DNA from: Glandiceps talaboti
Taxonomy: Eukaryota > Hemichordata > Enteropneusta > Spengelidae
Assembly: GCF_964340395.1 (NCBI RefSeq)
Contig: NC_135555.1
Coordinates: 16,037,246 to 16,101,245 of the forward strand
Length of the DNA stretch: 64,000 nt
Reading direction: 5' to 3'
Below the pieces are notes generated by a model, which saw only the letters and a program-made list of their open reading frames with translations, made no database searches and was not told the DNA's origin. Made by a program: the position numbers and the translations under genes. How positions within the stretch are numbered: position 1 is the first letter of the stretch; every line of letters begins with the position of its first letter. This document shows positions 1-11,225 of the stretch, piece after piece.

Positions 1-605
1 TCAGAAATAGGCACAGAGACTCTCACTGAGTGGCACTCTCAAAGTGAAAAAAAAACTTGGGTGTAAATTGAAAGAGATATATGAATGTTCATTAATGTAT
101 GACCTTTAACCTGGGGGTGGGGGGGGGGGGGTTATAATAAGGATAAGGAATAATTGCATTACTGCTGGTATGAGTGGTGTCAATCAGCATTAATATTTGA
201 AAATTAATTTACATCATTTTTTCTCAGTATATCTTGTCAAAATTATGGACTGATAATGGTGCATCTTGTGAGATTTATGCAATAATGGAGATAAGGAAGT
301 CATATTAGTTATTGAACAACCTCACTGGCATTTCATGTAATGTTAAATCAGATTATTCTGATTTTCAGGATTTTCACAATAATTGTAGACATCAGGTTTT
401 TGAAAGTTAAACTTCTTGGTGCTAGAGATGTTGAAAGGAAAGGTTTATCATGGCACATGATTTTGTAAACCATCACAATAAAATATCACATTAAAAAAGC
501 AGTTGTTGTTGTTGTGTTGAATTCTTGAAGTGACTGCATGTTGAACTGGAAATGGAAAGTAGAATCAAATTTTGCCAAAATATGCCGCATGGTCACTTGC
601 ATCAT
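1..605. other. Non-coding flank, no gene seen
   Basis: I see no coding signal here. The stretch is AT-rich and includes a G homopolymer near 111-131. It ends at the first degenerate unit of the minisatellite that follows. Confidence 0.6.
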
Positions 606-2075
606 TACAGCTAAAGCTGAATAACGTTCACCAGAAGACTGTAGTACTGGTAACATGTATTTACAGCTAAAATAGGGAGAGCTCACCAGAAGACTGTAGT
701 ACTAGATAACATATATTTACAGCTAAAAGAGGGAGAGCTCACCAGAAGACTGTAGTACTAGATAACATATATTTACAGCTAAAAGATGGAGAGCTCACCA
801 GAAGACTGTAGTACTAGATAACATATATTTACAGCTAAAAGAGGGAGAGCTCACCAGAAGACTGTAGTACTAGATAACATAGATTTACAGCTAAAAGAGG
901 GAGAGCTCACCAGAAGACTGTAGTACTAGATAACATATATTTACAGCTAAAAGATGGAGAGCTCACCAGAAGACTGTAGTACTAGATAACATATATTTAC
1001 AGCTAAAAGAGGGAGAGCTCACCAGAAGACTGTAGTACTAGATAACATAGATTTACAGCTAAAAGATGGAGAGCTCACCAGAAGACTGTACTACTAGGTA
1101 ACATAGATTTACAGCTAAAAGATGGAGAGCTCACCAGAAGACTGTAGTACTAGATAACATATATTTACAGCTAAAAGAGGGAGAGCTCACCAGAAGACTG
1201 TAGTACTAGATAACATAATATTTACAGCTAAAAGAGGGAGAGCTCACCAGAAGACTGTACATAACATACATTTACAGCTAAAACAGGTAGTGTTCACCAG
1301 AAGACTGTATGTAACATAACACGTATACATTTACAGCTAAAACAGGTAGTGTTCTCCAGAAGACTGTATGTAACATAACACGTATACATTTACAGCTAAA
1401 ACAGGTAGTGTTCTCCAGAAGACTGTATGTAACATAACATGTATACATTTACAGCTAAAACAGGTAGTGTTCACCAGAAGACTGTATGTAACATAACACG
1501 TGTACATTTACAGCTAAAACAGGTAGTGTTGTCCAGAAGACTGTATGTAACATAACATGTATATATTTACAGCTAAAACAGGTAGTGTTCTCCAGAAGAC
1601 TGTATGTAACATAACATGTATACATTTACAGCTAAAACAGGTAGTGTTCACCAGAAGACTGTATGTAACACAACACATATACATTTACAGCTAAAACAGG
1701 TAGTGTTCTTCAGAAGACTGTATGTAACATAACACGTATACATTTACAGCTAAAACAGGTAGTGTTCACCAGAAGACTGTATGTAACATAACACGTATAT
1801 ATATTTACAGCTAAAACAGGCAGTGTTCACCAGAAGACTATACATTACGGAGTGTTCACCAGAAGACTACATAACGTATACATTTACAGCTAAAACAGGC
1901 AGTGTTCACCAGAAGACTGTATGTAACATAACACATATACATTTACAGCTGAAAACAGGCAGTGTTCACCAGAAGACTGTACATAACATATACATTTACA
2001 GCTAAAACAGGGAATGTTCACCAGAAGACTATATATTATGGAGTGTTCACCAGAAGACTGTACAGATCATATACA
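606..2075. repeat. Minisatellite array of 56-bp and 59-bp units
   Basis: About 24 head-to-tail units share the core CACCAGAAGACTGTA and the end TTTACAGCTAAAA. The first half (about 620-1240) has a 56-bp period; GAGCTC recurs at 678, 734, 790 and so on. The second half (about 1290-1840) has a 59-bp period with the unit-specific words ACAGGTAGTGTT and TAACATAACACGTATAC. The last units (1840-2075) are truncated or carry a short TTACGGAGTGTTCACC insertion. The two halves are sister subfamilies joined near 1250. No coding function is supported. Confidence 0.95.
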
Positions 2076-2209
2076 TTATATATTTAATGATGAAAACAAA
2101 TGATCTGACAATTTGGGGTTGTTGTTTTACTTGCTAGAGCACTTTTACTGAACACAGCAGGATTGTCACAAATTGAAGGGAGAGTTTTGTTTACATTTAT
2201 TCAGCAGTT

Positions 2210-2230
2210 TAGATCCCCCCCCCCCCCCCC
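2210..2230. repeat. Poly-C tract
   Basis: A run of about 17 C. Comparable homopolymers lie near 2596-2631 (C run followed by A run), 6411-6434 (24 G), 43818-43828, 50862-50879, 51163-51174 and 51967-51978. They are directly visible and prone to assembly length error. Confidence 0.9.
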
Positions 2231-2329
2231 GTCACAATCATGCTGTGTTCAGCAGTGAAAGTTTTGTTATCTATCAAGTGAAAAAATAAACACCCTATTA
2301 AAACTTGCAGAATAATCAACTTTGATCGT

Positions 2330-2388
2330 ACATGTATATGTTACATATAGTCTTCTGGCAAACACTGCCTATTTTTGCTATAAGTTAC
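2330..2388 (-). repeat. Solitary inverted minisatellite unit
   Basis: Read on the minus strand, this stretch contains AGGCAGTGTT, CCAGAAGACTATA and TGTAACATATACATG in the same order as a 59-bp unit of the array at 1290-2075. It is a single diverged unit in opposite orientation, about 260 bp beyond the array. Confidence 0.8.
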
Positions 2389-2987
2389 TTTTAAACTACC
2401 CATGTTCATTAGCATTCACTTCAATTAAGACTTCCCGTGATGGAAACTGTTAGAAAATTTTGCAAATTCACAGGTTTAGTGTAATGTTAGGACAGTCTCT
2501 TTGTATAAATTTCAAACCATCCCAGCTGATAATACCTCAGACCACTTGTTTGGTAGTCTGAGATAATACAAGCCAGGGTACTTTAATAGCTGTTCCCCCC
2601 CCCCCCCCCAAAAAAAAAAAAAAAAAAAAAATTAAACGGATTGATTTTTTCAACACAGAGGGCAGACACACTTGTTCTACAGTACATTGTGGAATACATA
2701 TCATGCAGCGAAAATATTACGCCAAATGTTAAATTCAAATATTCATAGAGTACATAGGGTAAAAGTAGGGCAATCAAAGACACAGAATCCTTGCACAGTA
2801 AAGGGTGGACAGAGTGGTGAGCTAAGTGGCATTAGTATAGAAGCGTATAACATTCAGTTAGCCAATCCAGTATGCGAAACATAAAAAGACATCTCCTTAG
2901 TTTCCCCATCCACTCACCCTTATAATAAAAGGTGAAAACCAAACGCAGAATTGATTTTCTGAGTGAGGTGACTGATTCACTACAACA

Positions 2988-3152
2988 GAACATTTGGACA
3001 TTACATAACTGCCTCAATAAACACTAACTTTATGAAGGACTGTGTTATTGGTTAGAATTTTGTGATTGATTAACAAAGACATGATGTTAATGACTGTGTG
3101 GGTGGCTGTGGATGAATTTTAAATTTCATCTCATGCATCTCAGGACTTCTAG
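2988..3152 (+). repeat. Dispersed repeat, copy 1
   Basis: Shares a long stretch with 22440-22562: AATAAACACTAACTT, ATTGGTTAGAATT, GATTAACAA, GACATGATGTTAATGACTG and TGTGGGTGG follow in order in both, with small indels. The second copy is preceded by a local 68-bp tandem amplification that this copy lacks. Confidence 0.8.
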
Positions 3153-3429
3153 AGTGATGACTTTGACTATACTGTGAGTGGACATACTTTAATGGTAACG
3201 ATACTGTATAGGAACTAGACTAGCAAGATTTGATCTCTCAAGAAGCTGTTTGGGACGAGAATAAATATGAATACCTGAATGTGTATATGGGTAAGTATGT
3301 GGTATTGAACACACAAGCACAGAAACATACACAGCAACTGTGGCACACACACAATTGGTTACACAACAAATTTACATTATATTTATAATATTTCAACACA
3401 AAACATTTTATATATGTGCTACTGGTTAG

Positions 3430-3459
3430 ATACTGCACACACACACAAGCTCACATGTA

Positions 3460-3497
<38 letters not shown>

Positions 3498-3760
3498 ATC
3501 CATGCATGCATGCACACACATACATACATACATACATACATACATACATACATACATACACATGCATACCATACCACACACATTCTACCAAGACACATTC
3601 AACAACTGCATAACACATTTACATTTTTAAATAATCTCTTTGGAAACAAAACATACAATGTATATGGGAATGCAGTCACTGCAAGTATTGCACACTAACT
3701 CAGGCACACATGTACACACACACCCGTGTGCATGTGCACACACACACACACACAGCTACA
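3430..3760. repeat. (AC)n and (ACAT)n microsatellites
   Basis: (AC)n at 3458-3492, (ACAT)n at about 3510-3560 and a second AC-rich stretch at 3708-3757. Short open frames here are low-complexity Thr/His or Tyr/Ile translations and not genes. Confidence 0.9.
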
Positions 3761-6368
3761 CAACATGTTTACATTTTATATGATTTATTCGGAAACAAAA
3801 CTTTGTATATACATTAGGCAGTCACTGCAAAGAACAGTCACAAATTAATACACTACACATCTGAAGATGAGTTGTCAGAGAAAAAAAAAAAAGTTTAGAA
3901 CTGCCATCATAGAATGAAATGTCACAAAAAATGTGAGTAACTATTTCAGAGTCAACTTTTTGACATATTGCATTTCTACAACTACTAAATAACGGTGAAT
4001 GAAACAGATAGAGCTTCTATTATCTACATATAGCTCTCAACTCGGACACAACATACACAATAGTTAGGGTAAATTGTAAAATATATTTCAGTTTTTTTGT
4101 CTTTCGTGTTGGATTTTTTTTTCCAACACCACTGGTACAATCTTTTAGTATTGTTATTATCTTATGTTTCTAGTGGAAATATTTAAAATTCAATTTAATT
4201 CAATTCAATGTCTCCAGCTTTCTCTCATTATCAAAGGATTTGCTGAACTATTAATTTTTCCGAGAATGAACTCTGGCCAATGTTTAACTTTACATTGACC
4301 TCTGACTGCCACATCCAATATGCCTGCCATATTTGAACTTTCAAATACTAGTATCCAAGTTTTTGGTCTGAAAACAATGATTTTTAACCAATAACAAACT
4401 AAGACCTATTCTAACAACCAAGCTTCTGGTCTGCAAGTCAAGACTTTGATCTAAAAATAAAGATTTCGGCCATTTAAAAAAAAAAAAAAAAAAAAAAAAC
4501 CTAGCCAGACACTAATGCTTGTGGCTCAACAGTCGGCATTTTCAACTGAAAATTAAGGTACCTGCCAATAATGTTTTAGATCTACGTCGACAGCCAAGCT
4601 TCTAGCCGGAGATTCAAAATTACGTCTGAGAGTCAAGATTTTGACTAAATAATTTTTTAGGACCTATCTTGAAAGCCAATCTTCTGGCCTGAGACTCAAA
4701 GTTTCAGACTCCAGATTTGACAAATCATTTTGTTTGGACTTTTATCCCAACAGCTAAGAATAGCCAAAACAAAGTGATAATTAGAGTGGCAAATTCATTA
4801 TTAGCAATTACATTTTATGTTACACACACAAAAAAAAAATCTTAGCATTGAACTATACTAATTGTAGTATCTCTCATTTATATATTTGGGTGCCTTATAA
4901 ACTTAATTTAATACTAATCTGTCTCTACTAACACTTTTTGCAAATAAATTCAGACGTAAATACAATTTTTCTATCGTCAATAATAATATAATAATAATAA
5001 TAATGAAAATATAATAATTGTAATGATATAAGTCCTATTTAGTTTATTTGTAAAATATGTTTTATGTTCACAGCGATGTAATTCTACACTTTTCTGACCA
5101 ATGCCGGAGAAATAACTTAGTCTTCACTCCTGATATTCCAACTGTCCAAAAATGTTTGTTTCACTTCATGGGTAAAAAAAAAAGTCCCTGGTTTACCTCA
5201 TGGTTAAATATAGAGTGATGTAGTTATTTCACACTAGCATGGCCACCATTTTGTGTTCAGAATCATGTATGTTGACAATTTTCTCTTTCTGGTACAGATT
5301 TGAAATTATTATCAGAATAAAGTAATACCTCAAGCAAGATTGCATACAATACACAGAGGTTTATATGAGAATGCAGAACACTACCGATATGTACTGGATG
5401 TATTATAGAGGTGACTTAGTCACATGTTTTGCTGAGGAATTACGAGTATTAACTTAAAATATCGATAATTTTTTCATTTTTATGAAGACTATTTTCTACA
5501 ACTTTTGTACTTTTTAGGTGTAGATGCCCTTTATATGACTAAAATGCTACAATTAGCCAAAAAGTAACCACGACAAAATGTAACACAGATGGCGCTGTTT
5601 CATAACAAAAGACTTCTGAATTCATCAACTTACATAATCAAAACAAAACTTAACTTACCCCTACTGATAAGATTGAACAAACAAATATCACACATTTGTT
5701 TTTATGATGGGTACACAGAGTAAACAGGCAGCTGAACATTATTATAGCGCAGGTTTAATTTGTATCAACTTTATGACTAATTTCGTGGATTTTTAACTAA
5801 AATCTCTTCCCGATACGAAATAAATAAATATTAGTAATAAGTAAACTTGTGGTGTACATGTATGTGCTAGTAAAGATGCAAAAAAAAAAATTCAAAAATA
5901 TAATAAGAATTTCTACTACTTACAGATCAAACTAAAATTCATTAGAAATTACTGTTTTTGAAATAATTTAACAGATATCGGTTTAGTTGCATTATAACTT
6001 TTATCTATTGCATACAATGTATGTCTGCAGGGGAGAAGTTAAGGTAAGCTGTGCCTTGAGGACCAAATTCCCAGAAAATCAAATCTCTCCCACTTCTGCC
6101 ATAGGAAAGCTTGCTCCTGGTCCTTTTTCAAATAATAAAAGATATTTAGGTGTACATCGCCTTATTTGTCAAAAAAATCCTCAATTGTTTATATGTGCCC
6201 ATAGAGTTAGCAAACTTTTTTGGCGGCCATTTTGGATTCTAAACGGGGTTAATTTTAATATGATTTTAACCTCCATTTCAGTTGAGTGCAGTTACAGAGA
6301 ATATTGCAAGTACTTGTGTATACCCCAAATACGCCATACACCGACACTCACACCTCATAAGATTCATT
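3760..6368. other. Non-coding AT-rich stretch with degenerate repeats
   Basis: No gene recognised. At 4340-4740 several diverged units share CCAAGCTTCTGG(TC)CTG followed by variants of AGTCAAGATTTTGA, which suggests an old tandem duplication. A-rich runs occur at 4478-4499. The 127-residue open frame starting at 5987 has no recognisable domain. Confidence 0.55.
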
Positions 6369-6815
6369 GATTTTATCACGAAGCATAACTGGTTGAAATC
6401 ATGATCATATGGGGGGGGGGGGGGGGGGGGGGGGAGATTTTATAGTGCGGACCCAAATATCAGTATGATGTGATTTTCCCAGTTTCCAAAGTGAAGTATC
6501 ATAAATTAACAACTTTAACAAACAAATTCTCAATTTTTTGAAGAATTTTGCTACAACTTCATTTTTGAAAGAAAAACGCGTTTGTCATACTTGATGACAG
6601 AAAAAAACATCAGTCATGATAAAACATCATCAAACAATATTGAGTGTAACAGTTTTGGACGACAAAATAACTTTTTCATCAAGGCTTTATAATGTTTTCA
6701 AGTAAAAACAAGATATTGTTGATTTTATCAAGATGTATAACTGGTTGAAATCATGATCGCATCAGTGGGTGACGATTTTATGGTGTGTACCCAGAATTCA
6801 ATATGGTTGGATTTA
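6369..6815 (+). repeat. Direct repeat pair, about 95 bp each
   Basis: GATTTTATCA(C/A)GA..ATAACTGG followed by TTGAAATCATGATC occurs at about 6369-6470 and again at about 6718-6815. Each is followed by GATTTTAT(A/G)GTG and an ACCCA(A/G)A segment. The first copy contains the 24-G run. Confidence 0.75.
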
Positions 6816-6907
6816 TGTTTACATTTGCACAGACACATTTACTCACACTGGTGATTCAACATTGTTCAATGTGTACAATATATCAAACAAAGCAGCTAAT
6901 GCAGCTT

Positions 6908-7694
6908 TAAAATGGCCATATTGACGAGGATTGGGAATTTATTTTGGATTTTCAATTCATCATCGCTTTCTACTTGAAAAATAACACCAATGGCGTTGTA
7001 GCACAACTGTACAGTTTTTAAAAAATGTTCAACCACATGCTGATCCATGCTAGGTATAGGTGTTCATTTGCTGAATGACTATCCAGCTGCCTATCCAACC
7101 CTGTTGTTATCTTTGCGATATATGCGATCATCTGGCTGTTGCTATGGGCGTGGTCATCTTGCTAGACATATCTGCATACATTTTTTTTGAATGTTAGTTT
7201 CCTTGTCTATGAATCCCTGATGTTGTCTTTGCAATATACATTATCATTTGGCTGTTGCTAAGGGCATAGTCTAGTTGCTAGGTATATTTGCATACATTTT
7301 TTGCATGTTTATTCAATTGTCTATTAATCCCTGTTGTTATCTTTGCAATATATACACGATCATTTGGCACACACAGACAGACAGACAGACAGTTTGCCAT
7401 GCCTATAGCACTACTGAACCTTATCAGTACAGTTGTGCTAAAAATCAATGTGAAACACGGTTTAAATACTTGTTTGTAATTCAATGGTAAAAGATTAATA
7501 AGTGTGAAACATGTTTGTTATTATACATACAATAACAAACATTTTATTTACACATTTTTTAGTATTGAGTTACAAACACACAGACATTCTCAATGTTGTT
7601 TCACATTGGTTTTTCAAGTCGTAAGCCATGATAAAATTGTTTTAGAAATTAAAAACCCAAAATAAATACCAAATCCTAATCCATATGGCCATTT
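6908..7694. mobile_element. Non-autonomous DNA element with long inverted ends (full copy)
   Basis: The left end reads ATGGCCATATTGACGAGGAT then TTTATTTTGGATTTTCAAT. The right end (about 7630-7694) is its inverted complement, ending ATCCTAATCCATATGGCCAT. The same ends occur at 31981-32486, and partial copies at 20150-20310 and 26937-27190. No transposase is encoded, so a MITE-like element is the best call. This copy contains younger insertions: GTTGCTATGGGC-type tandem repeats and an (ACAG)n stretch. Confidence 0.75.
7060..7440. repeat. GTTGCTATGGGC-type tandem repeats with (ACAG)n tail
   Basis: Three units of about 120 bp share GGCTGTTGCTA(T/A)GGGC, TTGCTAG(A/G), TGCATACATTTTTT and (A/T)ATCCCTG(A/T)TGTT. 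They end in CACACAGACAGACAGACAG and then GCACTACTGAACCTTATCAG. Related units lie at 23530-23870 and 47885-48330. Confidence 0.8.
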
Positions 7695-7699
7695 AATGC

Positions 7700-9055
7700 T
7701 CTTCATGTTTGATTATAGATGTTGGTGGGAAATGTCTATGGATTGATGCAGTCTGCACGTATTCCATGATGCAATGCTGTATCATACAAGAATGTAGATC
7801 TCCACTCCTGGAAGACGTAAGCATGAAAATTGACTCCAAAAAATACATACTTTCAATACAGAACACTAATTCATTAAAGAACACATTACATGCATTATAC
7901 AATTCACACACAGAAATGTACAAAACTTGCTAGAGTTTAACTCTTGGCCAAATTTTCGACTTTGATTGACTATGGACACACCAAAAGTGTACACGTACAA
8001 AAGGTAGACAGACAAACAATGCTGTGCATCAACATGGTTTTAACGCAGCTGTGTACCTGGTACATTGCTCCCAAATATAGAACAATTGTGATTCACAATC
8101 ATTGCATTACGAAATTGAAGTTACACCATAAGATTAAAAAAAAAAAATGTCGGATTTCTTTAAACTTAAAATACAACCCTTAACACTAAAGTAGATCACT
8201 TTCTGTATTTTTCGCATAGCATTTATATCAAGTCTAACAGTATACTTTTTCCATTGCATTAATCATAAGCCTGGTATATGGCCGTTCTAATGTTGTAAAT
8301 TTGTCAAGCGTTTTCTGCTAACGAACAGTAGACTGATTACAGCAAACGATTGCTATCACACCAGTGATCAAGAGATCTAAATGATGATTTATGACATCAC
8401 TGTTTACACTCTAGTCATTGACCATTTACTTGTTTTACTCTGCTAACATTGTTTACAGCTTGTTTACACTGAGAGACATCACATACTAGGCTGATGATCA
8501 AGGCAAATGAAACAGTACACTTGATATGGATGCTATAATTGATTATGGCAAATCATGCAAACATGTTACTTGACTGTTACGAGTTGTATATGATTTATCA
8601 ACAAACACTATCTAGTACAGTACTTGGTGTTCAGCGTGTGGAAGAACACAAATATTTCGCACTTAATTGATTAATTAATTTAAAATTTTAACGAGTAAAT
8701 AACTTTACAATATCTTGAGTTGTTTGCTACAGTTTATATCATCTGTGAAAATACATCACAAGAAGCTAATGTGTACTTTTGTAGTGAGAGTAAATGAAAT
8801 TAAGTCATTCAATTTGTATATTACCTGGAACTGTAACACAGTCGTGAAGAGCTTCCATGGGAGCAAAAAAAACACCTCCAAAAAATATGCAAACTTTTAA
8901 ATAAGTTTGTTGAATAATACACAGAGATGAGTCTAACTACATAGAATACACTGTGTTTGAAGGCCAGAACTTGGACTCAGAAATGTGTACAAGTTCAATG
9001 TGAAATGACAAGATAAATAAACCTTTAGTTAGAACAAAAAAATCTATTTTCACAT
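7700..9055. other. Non-coding stretch
   Basis: Only short unrecognised open frames occur here, several of them overlapping on opposite strands. There is no splice-consistent coding structure and no RNA gene I can support. Confidence 0.5.
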
Positions 9056-9240
9056 CCTAAATTATATTTCTAACATAACGTATTCTACCAGATAAACAAA
9101 GATCAAATCTCAAAACACATGTGCTGAGAATTAGCAATAATTCCAGCAAAAAGAACCTTGGAATATTCCGGAGCTGTTCTATGGAACAGTCTACCAACAC
9201 ATATTTAATATTAAGCAGTGCAAAACAATTCATATTTTTT
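9056..9240 (+). pseudogene. Non-LTR retrotransposon C-terminal remnant
   Basis: Plus-strand translation, with a frame change, gives pieces resembling the end of LINE reverse-transcriptase ORFs: a basic stretch, then AKRTLEYSGAVLWNSLPTHI. The signature is 'x-F/Y-S-G-A-x-L-W-N-S-L-P'. The frame then breaks. Only about 60 residues are visible, so the clade cannot be assigned. Confidence 0.55.
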
Positions 9241-10480
9241 AGTAGGAATACATACATAAATCATCTAATGTCAGAGAGGATGACTTCCAGTGTGGTGTAA
9301 CTGGATGGCTGTGTAAATTTTTTCTGTTGAAATTTTCATTTTTCATTTTCTTGCTTTGCCTTCCTAGGACACTGTCTGTATTGTGTGATAGGTATGTAAT
9401 GTTTTTAATGAATGGTAACAGGACCACGTGGAAATCAGCTTTTGTGGTTTCCTGGCTATCCTGTTTCTGAATAAATTTTACTACAACTATCACTACTACA
9501 TGTACATGGTACAACTACTACATGTAGCTTTAGTTTTACTAGACCTAAAAAACCAACATTAATTTCTCGTCTCATAAACACAGCTAGGGAGGACCCCAGT
9601 CTCCATGTATGACTGGTTCACTATTGACATTGACACCCACTTTTTCAAACAATCTCACTATCACAGAACAAACAGAAAGAAGGACTGATATATTTATACT
9701 GTTAATAAAATAATAGACTCTGAGTTATTTACAAGTACATACGTGTCACACAATGAATTATGGTGACATATACGTTCCACTCTAAAAATGTTCATATCGC
9801 AGAGAAAACTCGCTATAAAAATGGCAAAAAGAACATAACGTAAAACTTAAATATCTGTTACTAAGATCTACATACAATAAAACCAATGGTATTGCCCATT
9901 GTACAATGTAAACCAGAAACCACTGGACACACAGACAGGAAGATCAGCACCCTCACAGTTGATTGTACAAAGGACAATTGATGCACACCTGTTTACACTA
10001 GAGTCCATATACAAAGTATCACAGTTTTTTATGTTAATTTCTCATCTGCCTGTTATGTCGGGATTTTTTTTTTACAAAACTGAAATACAGGATGTGATTT
10101 CTCACTTGTCTGTCATGGAGGGAACAAAACTGAAACACAGGGGATGCAACATTTTGCAATTTTCCCACGTACAGTAATGTATCCATTCAAACAGAAGCAA
10201 GCAAATTGATAAGTATATGACAATAGCAGATCACTCTTTCACTTCATCTGACACAGATGCACATATAACAGACAGATTCAGGCACACAGAGACTGTCAAA
10301 CAGACAGACAGACAGACAAACTGTCAGACAGACGGACAGACACACACACACACACACTTTGCTATGCCTATGGTACTAATGTACATAAAGTCACCTCTGC
10401 TGGCAATGAAATAAGACTTTCATAAGAATAAATACTTGACCCTGTATTTGAAATGTGCTATTAAATAAGACCATTAGTGA
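9241..10480. other. 3' flank of the TIN2-like gene
   Basis: No gene recognised. An (ACAG)n/(AC)n microsatellite lies at 10303-10356, followed by TTTGCTATGCCTATGGTACT, a word also seen next to other (ACAG)n tails in this window. A (GTAA)n run at 10550-10584 lies in the presumed 3' untranslated region. Confidence 0.6.
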
Positions 10481-10495
10481 GGTGACAAGCGTGTA

Positions 10496-10501
10496 TTTAT
10501 T
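10496..10501 (-). terminator. Candidate polyadenylation signal AATAAA
   Basis: AATAAA on the minus strand, 142 bases past the TAA stop of the TIN2-like gene. It is the nearest canonical hexamer I see downstream of the stop. Transcript ends are not known from sequence alone. Confidence 0.5.
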
Positions 10502-10642
10502 CTAGGCTACTTACTCTAACTTCTAAGAAATCAGACTAAATTCAATAAAGTAAGTAAGTAAGTAGGTAAGTAAGTAAGTAAGTAAAACGAGAATGCTATG
10601 TACATTTTTGTACACTGTCTTCAAGTCCAAGAGTAACTGTAT

Positions 10643-10708
10643 TTACATCTTGTGTACCACTTGTAATGACATCTTGTCCTCTCTTGTCATTTTGTTTGCA
10701 TCACCAAC
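10643..10708 (-). CDS. TINF2: TIN2-like exon 10: last coding exon with stop
   Basis: Acceptor TTGTTTTACAG, phase 0, 21 codons (VGDANKMTREDKMSLQVVHK and a final Met), then TAA at 10645-10643. The 3' untranslated region follows toward 10496. Confidence 0.82.
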   Translation of the reverse strand, partial: VGDANKMTREDKMSLQVVHKM

Positions 10709-10802
10709 CTGTAAAACAAGTATATTTGATTAGTCTGAATTCAGGAATGAATTTTTTTGTGTGTGTTATTTTTTTATTTTTTTTTTTTATTTCTTTATTT
10801 TT

Positions 10803-10853
<51 letters not shown>

Positions 10854-11162
10854 TTTTTTGGGGGGGCACCAGTGCAAGAGCTTTGATAAGACATTTGAAA
10901 GACCTGTGCACATATGCACACAATTTTAAACACATAACAAGGGACACTGCTCCAGGAAAGTAGGCATTTTCGTAAACTTTAGGTTCTGGAGAGTCATTTT
11001 ATGATTTTACACCATAATACCACGTATACTATGTGTAATTGCCATGAAATGTTTTGTTGAAAGTATTCCTTGTTTATTGTTCAGTGGAAGCCCTTGCCAC
11101 GGACATGCATGGTTTTCTCACTCATGGCCCCACACACTGGCATAAATAATATATATATATTT

Positions 11163-11225
<63 letters not shown>

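Noticed and set aside
606-2075. CRISPR-like array
   Set aside because: Units are contiguous variants of one another with no unique spacers, and the context is animal DNA. It is a minisatellite.
5987-6370. 127-codon plus-strand frame
   Set aside because: No domain, no exon signals, composition like flanking non-coding DNA.
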